64,000 bases of DNA from Arthrobacter sp. PGP41 (GCF_002953935.1 NZ_CP026514.1:1674001-1738000); one strand, 5' to 3'; counted from the first letter of the stretch, positions 1 to 8,720 are shown. Numbers and translations: made by a program. The notes: generated from the sequence alone by a model not told the origin.

Positions 1-873
1 GACCATGTTCCCGGCGGCGTGGCCCAGGACTTCCGCCGCACGGCGGTGACCATGCTCGAATCCGTGGGCATTTCGGTGGAATTCAGCCACCACGAGGCCG
101 GCCCCGGCCAGAACGAAATCGACCTCCGGTACGCGGATGCGCTGCAGACGGCGGACAACATCATGACGTTCCGCACCGTGATCAAGGAAGTGGCTCTCCA
201 GCAGGGCACCTACGCCACCTTCATGCCCAAGCCGTTCACCGCCCATCCCGGCTCCGGCATGCACACGCACTTCTCCCTGTTTGAGGGGGACACCAACGCC
301 TTCTACGAGGCCGGCGCGGAATTCCAGCTGTCCAAGACTGCCCGCCAGTTCATCGCGGGCATTCTCAAGCACGCCCCCGAATTCACTGCGGTGACCAACC
401 AGTTCGTCAACTCCTACAAGCGGCTTTGGGGCGGCGGGGAAGCTCCCAGCTACCTGAGCTGGGGGCACAACAACCGCTCGGCGCTGGTCCGGGTTCCGCT
501 GTACAAGCCGGGCAAGGGCCAGTCCGCCCGGATCGAATACCGCGGCATCGATTCCGCGGCGAACCCCTACCTGGCATACGCCGTCCTGCTGGGAGCCGGC
601 CTGAAGGGCGTCGAGGAAGGCTACGACCTTCCCGCCGCGGCCGAGGACGACGTCTGGTCGCTCAGCTCGGCGGAACGCCGCGCCATGGGCCACGATCCGC
701 TGCCCGCAAGCCTCCATGACGCCATCCGGGCCATGGAAGAATCCGAACTGATGCCCCAGATCCTGGGCGAGCAGGTTTTTGAGCACTTCCTGCGCAACAA
801 GCGCGCCGAGTGGCAGGACTACCGCCTGCAGGTGACGCCCTACGAGCTGCAGCGCAACCTCGGCATCCTCTAG
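1..873 (+). CDS. glnA2: Glutamine synthetase, C-terminal part (second GS, GlnA2-like)
   Basis: The gene enters from the left edge in frame, so 290 codons plus the stop are visible and the N-terminal beta-grasp domain is missing. The visible part is the catalytic domain: an ENEI-type segment (GPGQNEIDLRY), the ATP-binding KPFTAHPGSGMHTHFS stretch and the NPYLAYAVLL segment near the C-terminus. The family joins glutamate and ammonia to glutamine using ATP in the cytoplasm. No LYDLP-type adenylylation loop is visible, unlike the GS at 5226-6650, which suggests the smaller actinobacterial GlnA2-type enzyme. The glnE start follows after 9 nt, so the two are probably cotranscribed. Assignment to GlnA2 rather than another GS-like ligase is an inference. 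Confidence 0.85.
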   Translation, partial: DHVPGGVAQDFRRTAVTMLESVGISVEFSHHEAGPGQNEIDLRYADALQTADNIMTFRTVIKEVALQQGTYATFMPKPFTAHPGSGMHTHFSLFEGDTNAFYEAGAEFQLSKTARQFIAGILKHAPEFTAVTNQFVNSYKRLWGGGEAPSYLSWGHNNRSALVRVPLYKPGKGQSARIEYRGIDSAANPYLAYAVLLGAGLKGVEEGYDLPAAAEDDVWSLSSAERRAMGHDPLPASLHDAIRAMEESELMPQILGEQVFEHFLRNKRAEWQDYRLQVTPYELQRNLGIL

Positions 874-882
874 GCGGCGGGC

Positions 883-3800
883 GTGAGCCTGGCGCGCCGC
901 CTGATTGCGGCCGGCTTCAGCGACCTTGACAAGGGCGAGCGGTTCCTGGCTGCCCCGGAGCTGGAAGGGCTGGACCAGGACCGGCTGTTCGCGGGCCTGC
1001 ACATGTCAGCCAGCCCGGACACTGCCCTGCAATCCCTGGTCCGCCTGATAGAAAAGCACCCGGACCTCAGGGACCTGGCCGCCGCCGACCCCGACACCAG
1101 CGAACCGATGTACCGGGTCCTCGGTGCGTCCGAGGCACTGGGGGAGTTCCTCATCCGCCACCCGGAACACCTGGAAGCCTTCCGGGTCCGGGCAAGCCCT
1201 GAGCCGCTGCAGGCGAATCCCGCGGACCTGCGCGAAGCCCTCCTGCAGTCCGTGGGCGCCGACCCGCGTGCCGAGCGCCCGGTGGCAGCCAGCACCGGAT
1301 CCGATGCCTATGCCGCCCTGCGCACGGCCTACCGCAGGGGAGTGGTGGATCTCGCCGTCAAGGACCTGTGCGCCGCCGATCCGTTGGACTTCCTGCCGGC
1401 TGTGGGGGGCGAACTCGCGGACCTCGCCGGGGCAGCCATCGAGGCGGCCCTCGCAGTCTCGCGCGCCGAGGCCGCCGGGCAGTACGGAGCGGATGCCGTC
1501 GCCGCAGTCGGACTGGCCGTCATCGGCATGGGCAAATGCGGCGCCCGCGAGCTGAACTACATTTCCGACGTCGACGTCATCTACGTCGTGGACTCCGGCG
1601 ACCTCGAGGACGCGCAGGCGAGCACCATCGGGGCTGCCCTTGCCAGCGGCATATCCCGCGCCATCTCTTCCGTGGCCCGCGAACCGGGCCTGTGGGAGGT
1701 GGACGCCAACCTGCGGCCGGAAGGCAAGTCCGGGCCCCTGGTCCGCACCCTGGCCTCGCACGAGACGTACTACGCCCGCTGGGCCGAAAGCTGGGAGTTC
1801 CAGGCGCTGCTGAAAGCCAGGACCATTGCCGGTGACGCCGCCCTGGGCCGCCGCTACGAGGAAGCAGTCGCCCCGCTGATCTGGAGTTCGGCAAGCCGTG
1901 ACGGCTTCGTGGAATCCGTCCAGGCGATGCGGCGCCGCGTCACCGAGCACATCCCGGCCGCAGAGGAGCAGCGGCAGATCAAACTGGGCCGCGGCGGGCT
2001 CCGCGACGTTGAGTTCACCGTCCAGCTCCTTCAGCTTGTGCACGGAAAAGCAGATGAAACGCTGCGACGGCGTGACACTACCTCTGCCATTGCCGCCCTG
2101 TCCGCCGGAGGGTACATCGGGCGCTCCGACGCTGCTGCATTCGATAACGCCTACCGGTACCTGCGGCTGCTGGAGCACCGCATCCAGCTCTTCCAGTTGC
2201 GCAGGACCCACCTCATGCCGGTAGCCGAGCCGGCCCTCCGGTCGCTGGCCAAGGCAGTGCTGGGGCCTTTCTCCAACGAGCGGCCCCATCCCGACGCGCT
2301 GCTGGCCACGTGGCAGAAAACCAAGCGTTCTGTACGGGAACTGCACGAGCGTATCTTCTACCGGCCGCTGCTCAACACGGCCGCCAAGCTCAGCAGCGAG
2401 GACGCCAAGCTGACCCCGGAAGCCGCCCAGGGCCGGCTGGCGGCCCTCGGGTACCGGGATCCGCAGGGCGCCATGCGGCACATCGAGGCACTCACGGCCG
2501 GGGTCAGCAGGCGCGCCGCCCTCCAGCGGCAGCTGCTGCCAATCCTGCTGGACTGGCTGGCCGAAGGCGTGGACCCGGATGCCGGGCTGCTTGCGTTCCG
2601 GCGCGTCAGTGAGGCCTTGGGAACCACGCACTGGTACCTGGGAATGCTCCGGGACTCCAACGCCGCAGCGGAACGACTGTGCCACATGCTCTCGAACTCC
2701 AGGCTGATAGCGGATCTCCTTGAGGTCTCGCCCGAGTCCGTGGCATGGCTGGGCCACGACAAGGACCTGGTCCCCTTGAGCTTCGAAGCGCAGTGGCAGG
2801 AGATCACCTCCAAGATGTCCCGGCATGCGGATCCGGAAAGTGCCATGCGCCTTATCCGGCTGATCCGGCGGCGGGAAATCCTCCGGACCGCCGTGGCAGA
2901 TTCAGCCGGGCTGCTGGACCAGGACCAGGTGGGGACGGCGCTGGCTGATACCGACCGTGCTGCCGTACTGGGTGCCCTGCGGGTGGCCGAAGGCATCGTC
3001 TCCGCCGGCGGCCCGCTGAAAACGGCAGTCCTGGTGGTGGCCATGGGCAGGCAGGGCGGCGGCGAGATCGGCTACGGTTCGGACGCGGACGTTATGTACG
3101 TGCACAGGGCCCTTCCCGGTTTCAGCCAGGAGGAAGCGCAGGAGCAGGCCGCGCGGATCGTTGCGAAGGTCTCCACCCTGCTGACGCAGCCCCTTAAGCC
3201 GGCCATCATGGCCGAGCGCGTCCTGCAAATGGACGCGGACCTGCGGCCCGAGGGAAAGAACGGCGCTATGGTCCGCTCGCTGGACTCCTTCGCCGAGTAC
3301 TACCGGCGGTGGTCCCTGATCTGGGAGGCCCAGGCGCTCCTGAGGGCCCGCCCCATGGCCGGTAACGATGATCTTGCCAAGGATTTCCTCGACCTCATCG
3401 ACCCCATCAGGTACCCGGAAACCATCGCGGATACCGACGTGCGGGAAATCAGGCGGATCAAGGCGCGCGTGGAGGCAGAACGGCTGCCCCGCGGCGCCGA
3501 TCCCGCACGGCACCTGAAACTGGGCCGCGGCGGGCTGAGCGACGTCGAGTGGCTGGTCCAGCTCCTTCAGCTTCAGCACGCGGGCCGGCATCCCGAACTG
3601 CGGACAACCTCGACGCTCGCGGCGCTGGAAGCCGCTGCGCAGCTGGGCTTGCTGGCCCGGGCCGATGCCGACCTTTTGGCGCGTGCCTGGCGCCTGGCCA
3701 GCCGTATCCGGTCCGCCAACGTTACCTGGAGCGGCAAAGCCTCGGACCTGCTGCCCTCCTCCCGCCGCGACCTGGAAGCCGTGGCGCGCTGGTGCGGTTA

Positions 3801-3894
3801 CGAGCCCGGTCAGGCCGCCGTCCTCGAAGAGGACTACCTGCGGGTCAGCCGGCGGGCCCGGGCGGTCTTCGAGCGGGTTTTTTACGGACAGTAG
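883..3894 (+). CDS. glnE: Bifunctional glutamine synthetase adenylyltransferase/deadenylyltransferase
   Basis: A 1003-residue protein, the usual GlnE length. It carries two nucleotidyltransferase modules. The first has IGMGKCGARELNYISDVDV (residues about 208-230) and the second VAMGRQGGGEIGYGSDADV (about 719-737); each is the GxGxxGxxE...SDxD metal-binding signature. Each module is followed by a repeated LKLGRGGLxDVEx helical segment. In characterised GlnE one half attaches AMP to a glutamine synthetase tyrosine and the other removes it. The likely target is Tyr402 of the GS encoded at 5226-6650. The GTG start at 883 lies 9 nt after the upstream stop. Pairing of glnE with a glutamine synthetase gene is common in actinobacteria. 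Confidence 0.97.
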   Translation: MSLARRLIAAGFSDLDKGERFLAAPELEGLDQDRLFAGLHMSASPDTALQSLVRLIEKHPDLRDLAAADPDTSEPMYRVLGASEALGEFLIRHPEHLEAFRVRASPEPLQANPADLREALLQSVGADPRAERPVAASTGSDAYAALRTAYRRGVVDLAVKDLCAADPLDFLPAVGGELADLAGAAIEAALAVSRAEAAGQYGADAVAAVGLAVIGMGKCGARELNYISDVDVIYVVDSGDLEDAQASTIGAALASGISRAISSVAREPGLWEVDANLRPEGKSGPLVRTLASHETYYARWAESWEFQALLKARTIAGDAALGRRYEEAVAPLIWSSASRDGFVESVQAMRRRVTEHIPAAEEQRQIKLGRGGLRDVEFTVQLLQLVHGKADETLRRRDTTSAIAALSAGGYIGRSDAAAFDNAYRYLRLLEHRIQLFQLRRTHLMPVAEPALRSLAKAVLGPFSNERPHPDALLATWQKTKRSVRELHERIFYRPLLNTAAKLSSEDAKLTPEAAQGRLAALGYRDPQGAMRHIEALTAGVSRRAALQRQLLPILLDWLAEGVDPDAGLLAFRRVSEALGTTHWYLGMLRDSNAAAERLCHMLSNSRLIADLLEVSPESVAWLGHDKDLVPLSFEAQWQEITSKMSRHADPESAMRLIRLIRRREILRTAVADSAGLLDQDQVGTALADTDRAAVLGALRVAEGIVSAGGPLKTAVLVVAMGRQGGGEIGYGSDADVMYVHRALPGFSQEEAQEQAARIVAKVSTLLTQPLKPAIMAERVLQMDADLRPEGKNGAMVRSLDSFAEYYRRWSLIWEAQALLRARPMAGNDDLAKDFLDLIDPIRYPETIADTDVREIRRIKARVEAERLPRGADPARHLKLGRGGLSDVEWLVQLLQLQHAGRHPELRTTSTLAALEAAAQLGLLARADADLLARAWRLASRIRSANVTWSGKASDLLPSSRRDLEAVARWCGYEPGQAAVLEEDYLRVSRRARAVFERVFYGQ

Positions 3895-3962
3895 CCGCGA
3901 CCGGCAGCCGGACGCCTCCCCGGCGGTAGCTGAGCAGGGCTGACACCCGCCCTGGCCGGTGC

Positions 3963-3968
3963 TACTTT
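3963..3968 (+). promoter_or_regulatory. Probable -10 element (TACTTT) of a leaderless promoter
   Basis: TACTTT ends 6 nt before the ATG at 3975 and there is no Shine-Dalgarno sequence. This is the same TAnnnT-N6-start layout found at many genes in this window. Confidence 0.45.
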
Positions 3969-3974
3969 GAGCCC

Positions 3975-4418
3975 ATGGCAACCCAAATCTATTTCAACCT
4001 GCCCGTCAAAGACCTGAAACGCTCGGTGGACTTTTTCACGGCCCTTGGCTTCTCCTTCAACCCGGACTACACCGACGAGAATGCCACCTGCATGATCGTC
4101 AACGAGAACGCCTACGTCATGCTCCTGGTGGAGTCCTTCTTCAAGACCTTCACCTCCAAGGACGTTGCGGACAGCAAGGGCTCCGCGGAGGCGATCATCG
4201 CCTACTCCGTGGACAGCCGGGAGGCCGTGGATGAGGCCGTCAGGACAGCCCTGTCCTCCGGCGGGTCCCCGTCCGAAAAACCCCAGGACTACGGATTCAT
4301 GTATAACCACAGCTTCCAGGATCCGGACGGCCACCTCTGGGAAGTGATGTGGATGGACCCGGCCGGCCCGCCGGCCGAGTCCGCAGCCGGCGGCGATGCC
4401 GCCGGCCCCCAGTCCTGA
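3975..4418 (+). CDS. VOC family (glyoxalase/bleomycin-resistance-like) protein
   Basis: 147 residues with the paired beta-alpha-beta-beta-beta pattern of VOC proteins. It starts with YFNLPVKDLKRSVDFFTALGF and ends with the typical DPDGHLWEVMWMDP. Family members bind a metal and act as lyases, dioxygenases, epimerases or drug-binding proteins, and the substrate cannot be deduced here. The C-terminal tail (about 20 residues, Pro/Ala/Gly-rich) is probably disordered. The ATG at 3975 is supported by a -10-like TACTTT 6 nt upstream, suggesting a leaderless transcript. The following GNAT gene begins 5 nt downstream, so the two probably share a message. Confidence 0.85.
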   Translation: MATQIYFNLPVKDLKRSVDFFTALGFSFNPDYTDENATCMIVNENAYVMLLVESFFKTFTSKDVADSKGSAEAIIAYSVDSREAVDEAVRTALSSGGSPSEKPQDYGFMYNHSFQDPDGHLWEVMWMDPAGPPAESAAGGDAAGPQS

Positions 4419-4423
4419 GCGGC

Positions 4424-4948
4424 ATGGGCAGAAGCATTTGGCTCATTTCGCTCCAGGACCTCGACGCCGACGCCCGGGCCGTCCAGCTCGGAGCCGTGGC
4501 AAACCTGGAGCTGGGCCCCGGGCAGGAGCGGTTCGTCGGTGACCCGTTCCGAATGGCACTGGCAGGACTGGCTGAGGAATCGCGGCGGCCCTACGTCATT
4601 GAGTGCGCCGGCAGGGCCGTTGGGGTGCTGACCCTGCAGGCCGGCGCAGCACGCCTGGCAGGGTGGCCGGACGAGGCGTCTGCGTGGCTTCTGCGGGGTT
4701 TCATGATCGACCGGCGGGAACAAGGCCGCGGGCTCGGCGGCCTCGCCGCAGCCGCCGCTGTGGCGGCCGCTGAAAAACTCACCGCCCGGCACCAAACCCG
4801 GGAGGCCGGCGTCGTCCTTTCAGTCAATGAAGCCAATCCTGCGGGCGTGTCCGCCTACTGCCGGGCCGGCTTCGAGGACCGGGGCCAGTACACCGGAGGG
4901 GCAGCAGGACCCCAGCGCATTATGTTCCGAAGTTTTCGGCCGCGATAG
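4424..4948 (+). CDS. GNAT family N-acetyltransferase
   Basis: 174 residues from the ATG at 4424. An in-frame upstream ATG at 4349 lies inside the VOC gene and would add a low-complexity Arg-rich extension, so it was rejected. The acetyl-CoA-binding motif appears as REQGRGLGG (motif A, Q/R-x-x-G-x-G/A), and the end (NEANPAGVSAYCRAGFED) is the usual GNAT motif B region. The enzyme should acetylate an amine, but no substrate is recognisable. It sits 5 nt after the VOC gene and is followed by a GC-rich hairpin. Confidence 0.8.
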   Translation: MGRSIWLISLQDLDADARAVQLGAVANLELGPGQERFVGDPFRMALAGLAEESRRPYVIECAGRAVGVLTLQAGAARLAGWPDEASAWLLRGFMIDRREQGRGLGGLAAAAAVAAAEKLTARHQTREAGVVLSVNEANPAGVSAYCRAGFEDRGQYTGGAAGPQRIMFRSFRPR

Positions 4949-4953
4949 CGCCT

Positions 4954-4969
4954 CGGCGCCGGGGCGCCG
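4954..4969 (+). terminator. Short GC-rich hairpin after the GNAT gene
   Basis: CGGCGCC and GGCGCCG are perfect complements separated by 2 nt, effectively a 6-bp stem with a 4-nt loop, followed by TTT. It starts 5 nt after the GNAT stop codon. It is a weak intrinsic-terminator candidate. Confidence 0.35.
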
Positions 4970-5156
4970 TTTGCACTGAGAAAGCGATTGCCCGATCATG
5001 TGGATTGGCGGTGTTCTTCAACCTTGTTGGGGGGAAGGCTGGAACGGTCTTCATCCCGGGGGGCATTCGTCAGGGGGTCTGGTTCCCGGTCTCAGCACGT
5101 CTGGAACCGGGCCCCCACCTTTTATCTCTTTTCCGGGTACGACTTTCCCGGACACG

Positions 5157-5192
5157 CAAAGGCGGCCACCGGATAACCGGTGGCCGCCTTTG
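5157..5192. terminator. Bidirectional terminator between the GNAT gene and glnA
   Basis: A 16-bp perfect stem (CAAAGGCGGCCACCGG / CCGGTGGCCGCCTTTG) with loop ATAA. A- and T-containing flanks on both sides suit termination in both directions. It lies between two convergent genes, 33 nt beyond the glnA stop. The rest of the 4949-5225 gap shows no convincing gene. Confidence 0.8.
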
Positions 5193-5225
5193 CTGCCTTA
5201 GGAGTCCTGAAGACCAGGTCCGGGA

Positions 5226-6650
5226 CTAGACGCCGTAGTAGAGCTCGAACTCGTAGGGGTTCGGCCGCAGCGACAGCGGGCGGATCTCGTTCTCGTACTT
5301 GTACTCGATCCAGGTGTCGATCAGGTCCTGGGTGAAGACGCCGCCGGCCTGCAGGAACTCGTTGTCCTCGCGCAGGGCCTCCAGGGCTTCCTCGAGGGTG
5401 CCCGGAGCCTTCGGGATGTCCTTGGCTTCCTCGGCCGGGAGCTCGTAGAGGTCCTTGTCGATGGGAGCCGGGGGCTCGATGCGGTTGCGGATACCGTCAA
5501 TGCCGGCCATCAGCTGGGCAGCGAACGCCAGGTAGGGGTTGGAGGAGGGGTCCGGCGCGCGGAACTCGATACGCTTGGCCTTGGGGTTGGTGCCCGTGAT
5601 GGGGATACGGATACCGGCGGAGCGGTTGCCCTGCGAGTAGACCATGTTGACCGGAGCTTCGAAGCCCTTGACCAGGCGGCGGTAGGAGTTCACCGTCGGG
5701 TTGGTGAAGGCCAGGACGGCGGAGGCGTGCTTGAGCAGGCCACCGATGTACCAGCGGGCGGTGTCGGACAGGCCTGCGTAGCCCTTTTCGTCATAGAACA
5801 GCGGCTCGCCGCCGTTCCAGAGCGACTGGTGGCAGTGCATGCCGGAGCCGTTGTCGCCGAAGACCGGCTTGGGCATGAAGGTTACGGACTTGCCCCAGGC
5901 GTCTGCGGTGTTCTTGATGACGTACTTGAACTTCTGCAGGTCATCGGCAGCGTGGGTCAGCGTGGTGAACTTGTAGTTGATCTCAGCCTGGCCGGCGGAT
6001 CCAACTTCGTGGTGGCTGCGCTCGACCTCGAGGCCGGCCTCGTCCAGTGCAACACACATGGCGTCACGGAGGTCAGCCTGCTTGTCCTGGGGAGCTACCG
6101 GGAAGTAACCGCCCTTGACGGCGGTCTTGTAGCCGAGGTTTCCGCCCTCTTCCTCGCGGCCGGTGTTCCAGTAGGCTTCCTCGGAGTCGATCTTGTAGAA
6201 GCTGCCCTGCGGGGAGGACTGGTACTGGACGTTGTCGAACACGAAGAACTCGGCTTCGGGAGCGAAGAACGCGGTGTCGGCGATGCCGGTGGATGCCAGG
6301 TACGCCTCAGCCTTCTCGGCAACGCCGCGGGGGTCGCGGTGGTACGGATCGCCCGTGCGCGGGTTGACGATGGAGAAGTTCAGCGCGAGGGTCTTCTCCA
6401 TGCGGAAGGTGTCCAGGAACGCCGTGGTGACGTCGGGGATGAGCTGCATGTCAGACTCAGCGATGCCCTGGAAACCGCGGATGGAGGATCCGTCGAAGAG
6501 CTGGCCGTTGATGAAGAAGTCGGCGTCAACACTCTTCGCGGGGACGTTGAAGTGCTGCTGGACGCCCGGAAGATCGGTGAAACGGATGTCGACGAACTTA
6601 ATATCTTCGTCCTTGATGAACTTGAGGACTTCGTCCGCAGTCTTGAACAT
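5226..6650 (-). CDS. glnA: Glutamine synthetase type I (main, adenylylatable)
   Basis: 474 residues, full length for bacterial type I-beta GS. It makes glutamine from glutamate, ammonia and ATP as a cytoplasmic dodecamer. Visible motifs include [14 protein letters not shown], the [19 protein letters not shown]-binding stretch and NRSAGIRIP. The adenylylation loop [10 protein letters not shown] places the modified tyrosine at residue 402, the expected target of GlnE encoded at 883-3894. The ATG at 6650 has an AAGGAG ribosome-binding site 6 nt upstream. The 5' region contains a 13-bp inverted repeat and a tandem array of GCAGGTAAWACA units (6712-6782), suggesting strong transcriptional control. 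A long terminator follows the gene. Confidence 0.97.
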   Translation of the reverse strand: MFKTADEVLKFIKDEDIKFVDIRFTDLPGVQQHFNVPAKSVDADFFINGQLFDGSSIRGFQGIAESDMQLIPDVTTAFLDTFRMEKTLALNFSIVNPRTGDPYHRDPRGVAEKAEAYLASTGIADTAFFAPEAEFFVFDNVQYQSSPQGSFYKIDSEEAYWNTGREEEGGNLGYKTAVKGGYFPVAPQDKQADLRDAMCVALDEAGLEVERSHHEVGSAGQAEINYKFTTLTHAADDLQKFKYVIKNTADAWGKSVTFMPKPVFGDNGSGMHCHQSLWNGGEPLFYDEKGYAGLSDTARWYIGGLLKHASAVLAFTNPTVNSYRRLVKGFEAPVNMVYSQGNRSAGIRIPITGTNPKAKRIEFRAPDPSSNPYLAFAAQLMAGIDGIRNRIEPPAPIDKDLYELPAEEAKDIPKAPGTLEEALEALREDNEFLQAGGVFTQDLIDTWIEYKYENEIRPLSLRPNPYEFELYYGV

Positions 6651-6711
6651 CTATGCTCCTTACGCATATGTAAATATCTGGCGTGCAAGCCAGCTGATCC
6701 AGCGCAATCCG

Positions 6712-6745
6712 ACAGCAGGGAAACAACGCAGTGTTTCCCTGCTGT
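6712..6745. promoter_or_regulatory. 13-bp perfect inverted repeat upstream of glnA
   Basis: ACAGCAGGGAAAC and GTTTCCCTGCTGT are perfect reverse complements separated by 8 nt, centred about 78 nt before the glnA start. The right arm is also the first unit of the tandem array that follows. It could be an operator or, if transcribed, a leader hairpin. No poly-U run follows on the glnA strand, which argues against a simple terminator. Confidence 0.55.
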
Positions 6746-6782
6746 GTATTACCTGCCGTGTTTTACCTGCTGTTTTACCTGC
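6735..6782. repeat. Four tandem TTACCTGC-type units upstream of glnA
   Basis: Units at 6735-6742 (TTCCCTGC), 6749-6756, 6763-6770 and 6775-6782 (all TTACCTGC) are spaced 14, 14 and 12 bp. Read on the glnA strand each unit is GCAGGTAAAACA-like. The spacing is close to the helical repeat, so proteins on successive units would sit on roughly one face of the DNA. This looks like a regulator array. The regulator is not identifiable and classical GlnR or AmtR spacing is not matched. Confidence 0.55.
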
Positions 6783-6942
6783 CGGTGGGTTGCTTGAAAC
6801 TGGTAACAGCCTATGGACGCAGCATTTCCCGTCCGTGTCCGCATTGTTTCGGGCAGGTTACAGAATGCCCTGATATGGCAAGGCTATCTTCCGTCCACTC
6901 TGTGGTCTAACGCCATCCACAGTGTGGTCCGCGGGAAGTCGC

Positions 6943-6948
6943 TAAGCT
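6943..6948 (+). promoter_or_regulatory. Probable -10 element (TAAGCT) for the RDD gene
   Basis: TAAGCT ends 6 nt before the GTG at 6955 and only 3 nt before the ATG at 6952. The fixed spacing seen elsewhere in the window favours a leaderless transcript starting at the GTG. Confidence 0.45.
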
Positions 6949-6954
6949 TGCATG

Positions 6955-7392
6955 GTGGTAGATCGCAAAGACATTGGCTCCTGGCTCTCCGGCCCCGACA
7001 CCTCGGGCATCTCCAAGTATCCGGGGGAGAGGCTGGGGCTGCCGGAGTCGGGCCCGGGCTCCATCGCACGGGCAGGCCGCAGGATCGCGGCGATCACGAT
7101 CGACTGGACAGTCGCGCTGCTGATCAGCAACTTCGCCTTCGCGGGCGACGCCTGGGCCACGCTGGCAATTTTCGCCGTCGAACAGACCCTGCTGGTCGGG
7201 ACCCTCGGCTACAGCATTGGACACCGTGCGGTGGGCATCCACGTGGTGAGGGCCGGGGGTGCTGCGCCCGGTCCGCTGGCCGCACTGGTGAGGTCCCTGC
7301 TGCTGTGCCTGGTGATCCCCGCGGTGATTTTCGATCCTGACCACCGCGGCCTCCACGACAAGGCAATGAATACGCTGTTGGTCCGCCGCTAG
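6955..7392 (+). CDS. RDD family membrane protein
   Basis: 145 residues from GTG 6955, or 146 from the ATG at 6952. The hallmark segment is ARAGRRIAAITIDW, with the Arg and Asp of the RDD family before the first membrane helix. A second hydrophobic segment (LAIFAVEQTLLVGTLGYSIG) leads to the typical GHRAVGIHVVR, and a third helix ends in DPDHRGLHDKAMNTLLVRR. The N-terminal 40 residues are cytoplasmic and Pro/Gly-rich. RDD proteins are integral membrane proteins mostly of unknown role; some affect ion homeostasis. It is divergent from glnA, and a gene of this type next to glnA is common in actinobacteria, but no functional link is proven. Confidence 0.8.
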   Translation: MVDRKDIGSWLSGPDTSGISKYPGERLGLPESGPGSIARAGRRIAAITIDWTVALLISNFAFAGDAWATLAIFAVEQTLLVGTLGYSIGHRAVGIHVVRAGGAAPGPLAALVRSLLLCLVIPAVIFDPDHRGLHDKAMNTLLVRR

Positions 7393-7428
7393 GCGCCCGA
7401 AGCCCCGGCGGCGCGGAGCCGCCCCAGG

Positions 7429-7785
7429 CTAGACGGAACTTGGTTCCCGGACGGCAGCTGCGCCGTTGGGTGCCCCGGCAAGGCTGAGGTACCGGCGCTG
7501 TCCCGCCCATCGTTCGAACAGGATGGTGGCGAACGGGAACACGGCGGACAGGCCCGCGAACAGGGCAACCACGAAGGGCCAACCCTGCAGCCGCCAGAGT
7601 GCCAGGGCGCAGATGCCATACCCCACGAACAGGACCCCGTGAATGGGGCCCGCCACCTGGACGCCAATCTCCGTGGTGCCGGCGATCCACTTGAAGTACA
7701 TGCCGATGAGGAGCGCCGCCCAGCTGAAGGCTTCCGCGACGGCCAGGATCCGGAACGCGCGGATCACTGCTTTTGTGAGTTTCAT
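7429..7785 (-). CDS. DUF3817 family membrane protein
   Basis: 118 residues from the ATG at 7785 (MKLTKAVIRAFR). The frame stays open upstream to 7842, but that extension is not hydrophobic and crosses a terminator hairpin, so it was rejected. Three hydrophobic segments are visible: RILAVAEAFSWAALLIGMYF, a middle one around VAGPIHGVLFVGYGICALAL, and WPFVVALFAGLSAVFPFATI. The GPxHG motif is typical of the family. Its function is unknown. A GGACAGGA ribosome-binding site precedes the start. Confidence 0.8.
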   Translation of the reverse strand: MKLTKAVIRAFRILAVAEAFSWAALLIGMYFKWIAGTTEIGVQVAGPIHGVLFVGYGICALALWRLQGWPFVVALFAGLSAVFPFATILFERWAGQRRYLSLAGAPNGAAAVREPSSV

Positions 7786-7823
7786 GGTGTTGTCCTGTCC
7801 TGATGTGGGGGCTGCAAAGAAAA

Positions 7824-7858
7824 CGCCCCGGCTGCCGGCCAAAGCCGGAACCGGGGCG
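7824..7858 (-). terminator. Terminator after the DUF4191 gene
   Basis: CGCCCCGG (7824-7831) pairs with CCGGGGCG (7851-7858), and an inner CCGGC/GCCGG pairing lies between. Read on the minus strand the stem is followed by TTTTCTTT, a good U-tract. It lies 10 nt beyond the DUF4191 stop and upstream of the DUF3817 start. Confidence 0.7.
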
Positions 7859-7868
7859 GGTTCAAAAC

Positions 7869-8621
7869 CTAGCGTCCGCGGTTGGGACGAGCCTTGTAGG
7901 GGTCAATGCCCTTGGGAATCGGCAGGCGGTTGCCCAGTGACGCGATCCGCTTGGACACGGCACTCACCTCAAGCTTGGTCAGTTCCTTCTTGAGCTTGCC
8001 CATCTTCTTGGCTACTTCGCTGAGGGGCACCTGGCCTTCGCCGCGGCCGCTTTCAATCACGTGCACGGTGACGTTGGGCAGTATGCGCGCCAGGCGCTTG
8101 CGTTCGGCTTCCAGCAGCGGCTTCACCCGGTGCGTGGGGCCTTCGCTGACCAGCACGATGCCGGGACGGCCGATCGCGCGGAAGACGGCGTCCTGGGTGC
8201 GCGGGTTGACGGCAACGGGCTGTTCCTCGGTGATCCAACCGCGCCGCAGGGTGCCCAGCGCAGCGCCGGAGGCGCCGGGCTGGTCCTCAATTTGCGCGAA
8301 GGCGGCGCGTTCTGCCCGGCGCGACAGGATGAACGTGGCACCGAGCAGGCCCAGCGGGATCCCGATGATGAGGCCGGTGATCCAGTTGTCCAGCCAGAAG
8401 CCCACCAGGAAGCTGACAGCCACAACGCCAAGGAAGACCAGCAGCATAAGCCACGGAACCATGGGGTCATGACGGCGTGTCATGGTGAAGACTTCGCGGA
8501 TCTGCTTGAGCCGGCTGGGCTTCTTGACCTTCGCCTCTTTGGGCTTCCGCGAGAAGAGGCCACGCTTGACTGCGCTGGAGCCAGACGGAGTGGAGTTGCT
8601 GGAATCAGGGGATTTCGCCAT
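7869..8621 (-). CDS. DUF4191 family membrane protein
   Basis: 250 residues. A basic N-terminal tail (Ser-rich, then KPKEAKVKKPSRLKQIREVF) leads to two adjacent membrane helices at about residues 55-100 (VPWLMLLVFLGVVAVSFLVG and TGLIIGIPLGLLGATFILSR). A soluble domain follows with VLVSEGPTHRVKPLLEAERKR and the end NRLPIPKGIDPYKARPNRGR. This family is found in most actinobacteria next to lipA, as here; its biochemical role is unknown. The ATG has GAGGAAC just upstream. A TAGAAT hexamer 9 nt before the start may be the -10 of a very short leader. Confidence 0.85.
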   Translation of the reverse strand: MAKSPDSSNSTPSGSSAVKRGLFSRKPKEAKVKKPSRLKQIREVFTMTRRHDPMVPWLMLLVFLGVVAVSFLVGFWLDNWITGLIIGIPLGLLGATFILSRRAERAAFAQIEDQPGASGAALGTLRRGWITEEQPVAVNPRTQDAVFRAIGRPGIVLVSEGPTHRVKPLLEAERKRLARILPNVTVHVIESGRGEGQVPLSEVAKKMGKLKKELTKLEVSAVSKRIASLGNRLPIPKGIDPYKARPNRGR

Positions 8622-8647
8622 AGTTCCTCAATTCTACGTGACCAAAG

Positions 8648-8689
8648 CCCAAGGGCCGGCACCGGAGTCTTCCGGTGCCGGCCCTTGGG
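8648..8689. terminator. Long hairpin between lipA and the DUF4191 gene
   Basis: A 19-bp perfect stem (8648-8666 with 8671-8689) encloses loop GTCT. It starts 32 nt after the lipA stop and lies before the DUF4191 start. The minus-strand 3' side lacks a U-run, which is common for GC-rich actinobacterial terminators. Confidence 0.65.
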
Positions 8690-8720
8690 GTGACGCTGTG
8701 TTTTTCTGGCAGTGCGCAGC

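Noticed and set aside
1006..2826. Open frame of 606 codons on the minus strand
   Set aside because: It is antisense to glnE, whose domains are unambiguous.
4988..5229. Small plus-strand open frames of 62-74 codons upstream of glnA's end
   Set aside because: They overlap the terminator hairpin, have no ribosome-binding site and encode low-complexity Gly/Arg/Pro-rich peptides.
6712..6782. Repeat array upstream of glnA as a CRISPR
   Set aside because: Units of 8 bp at 12-14 bp spacing are far too short and there are no cas genes.
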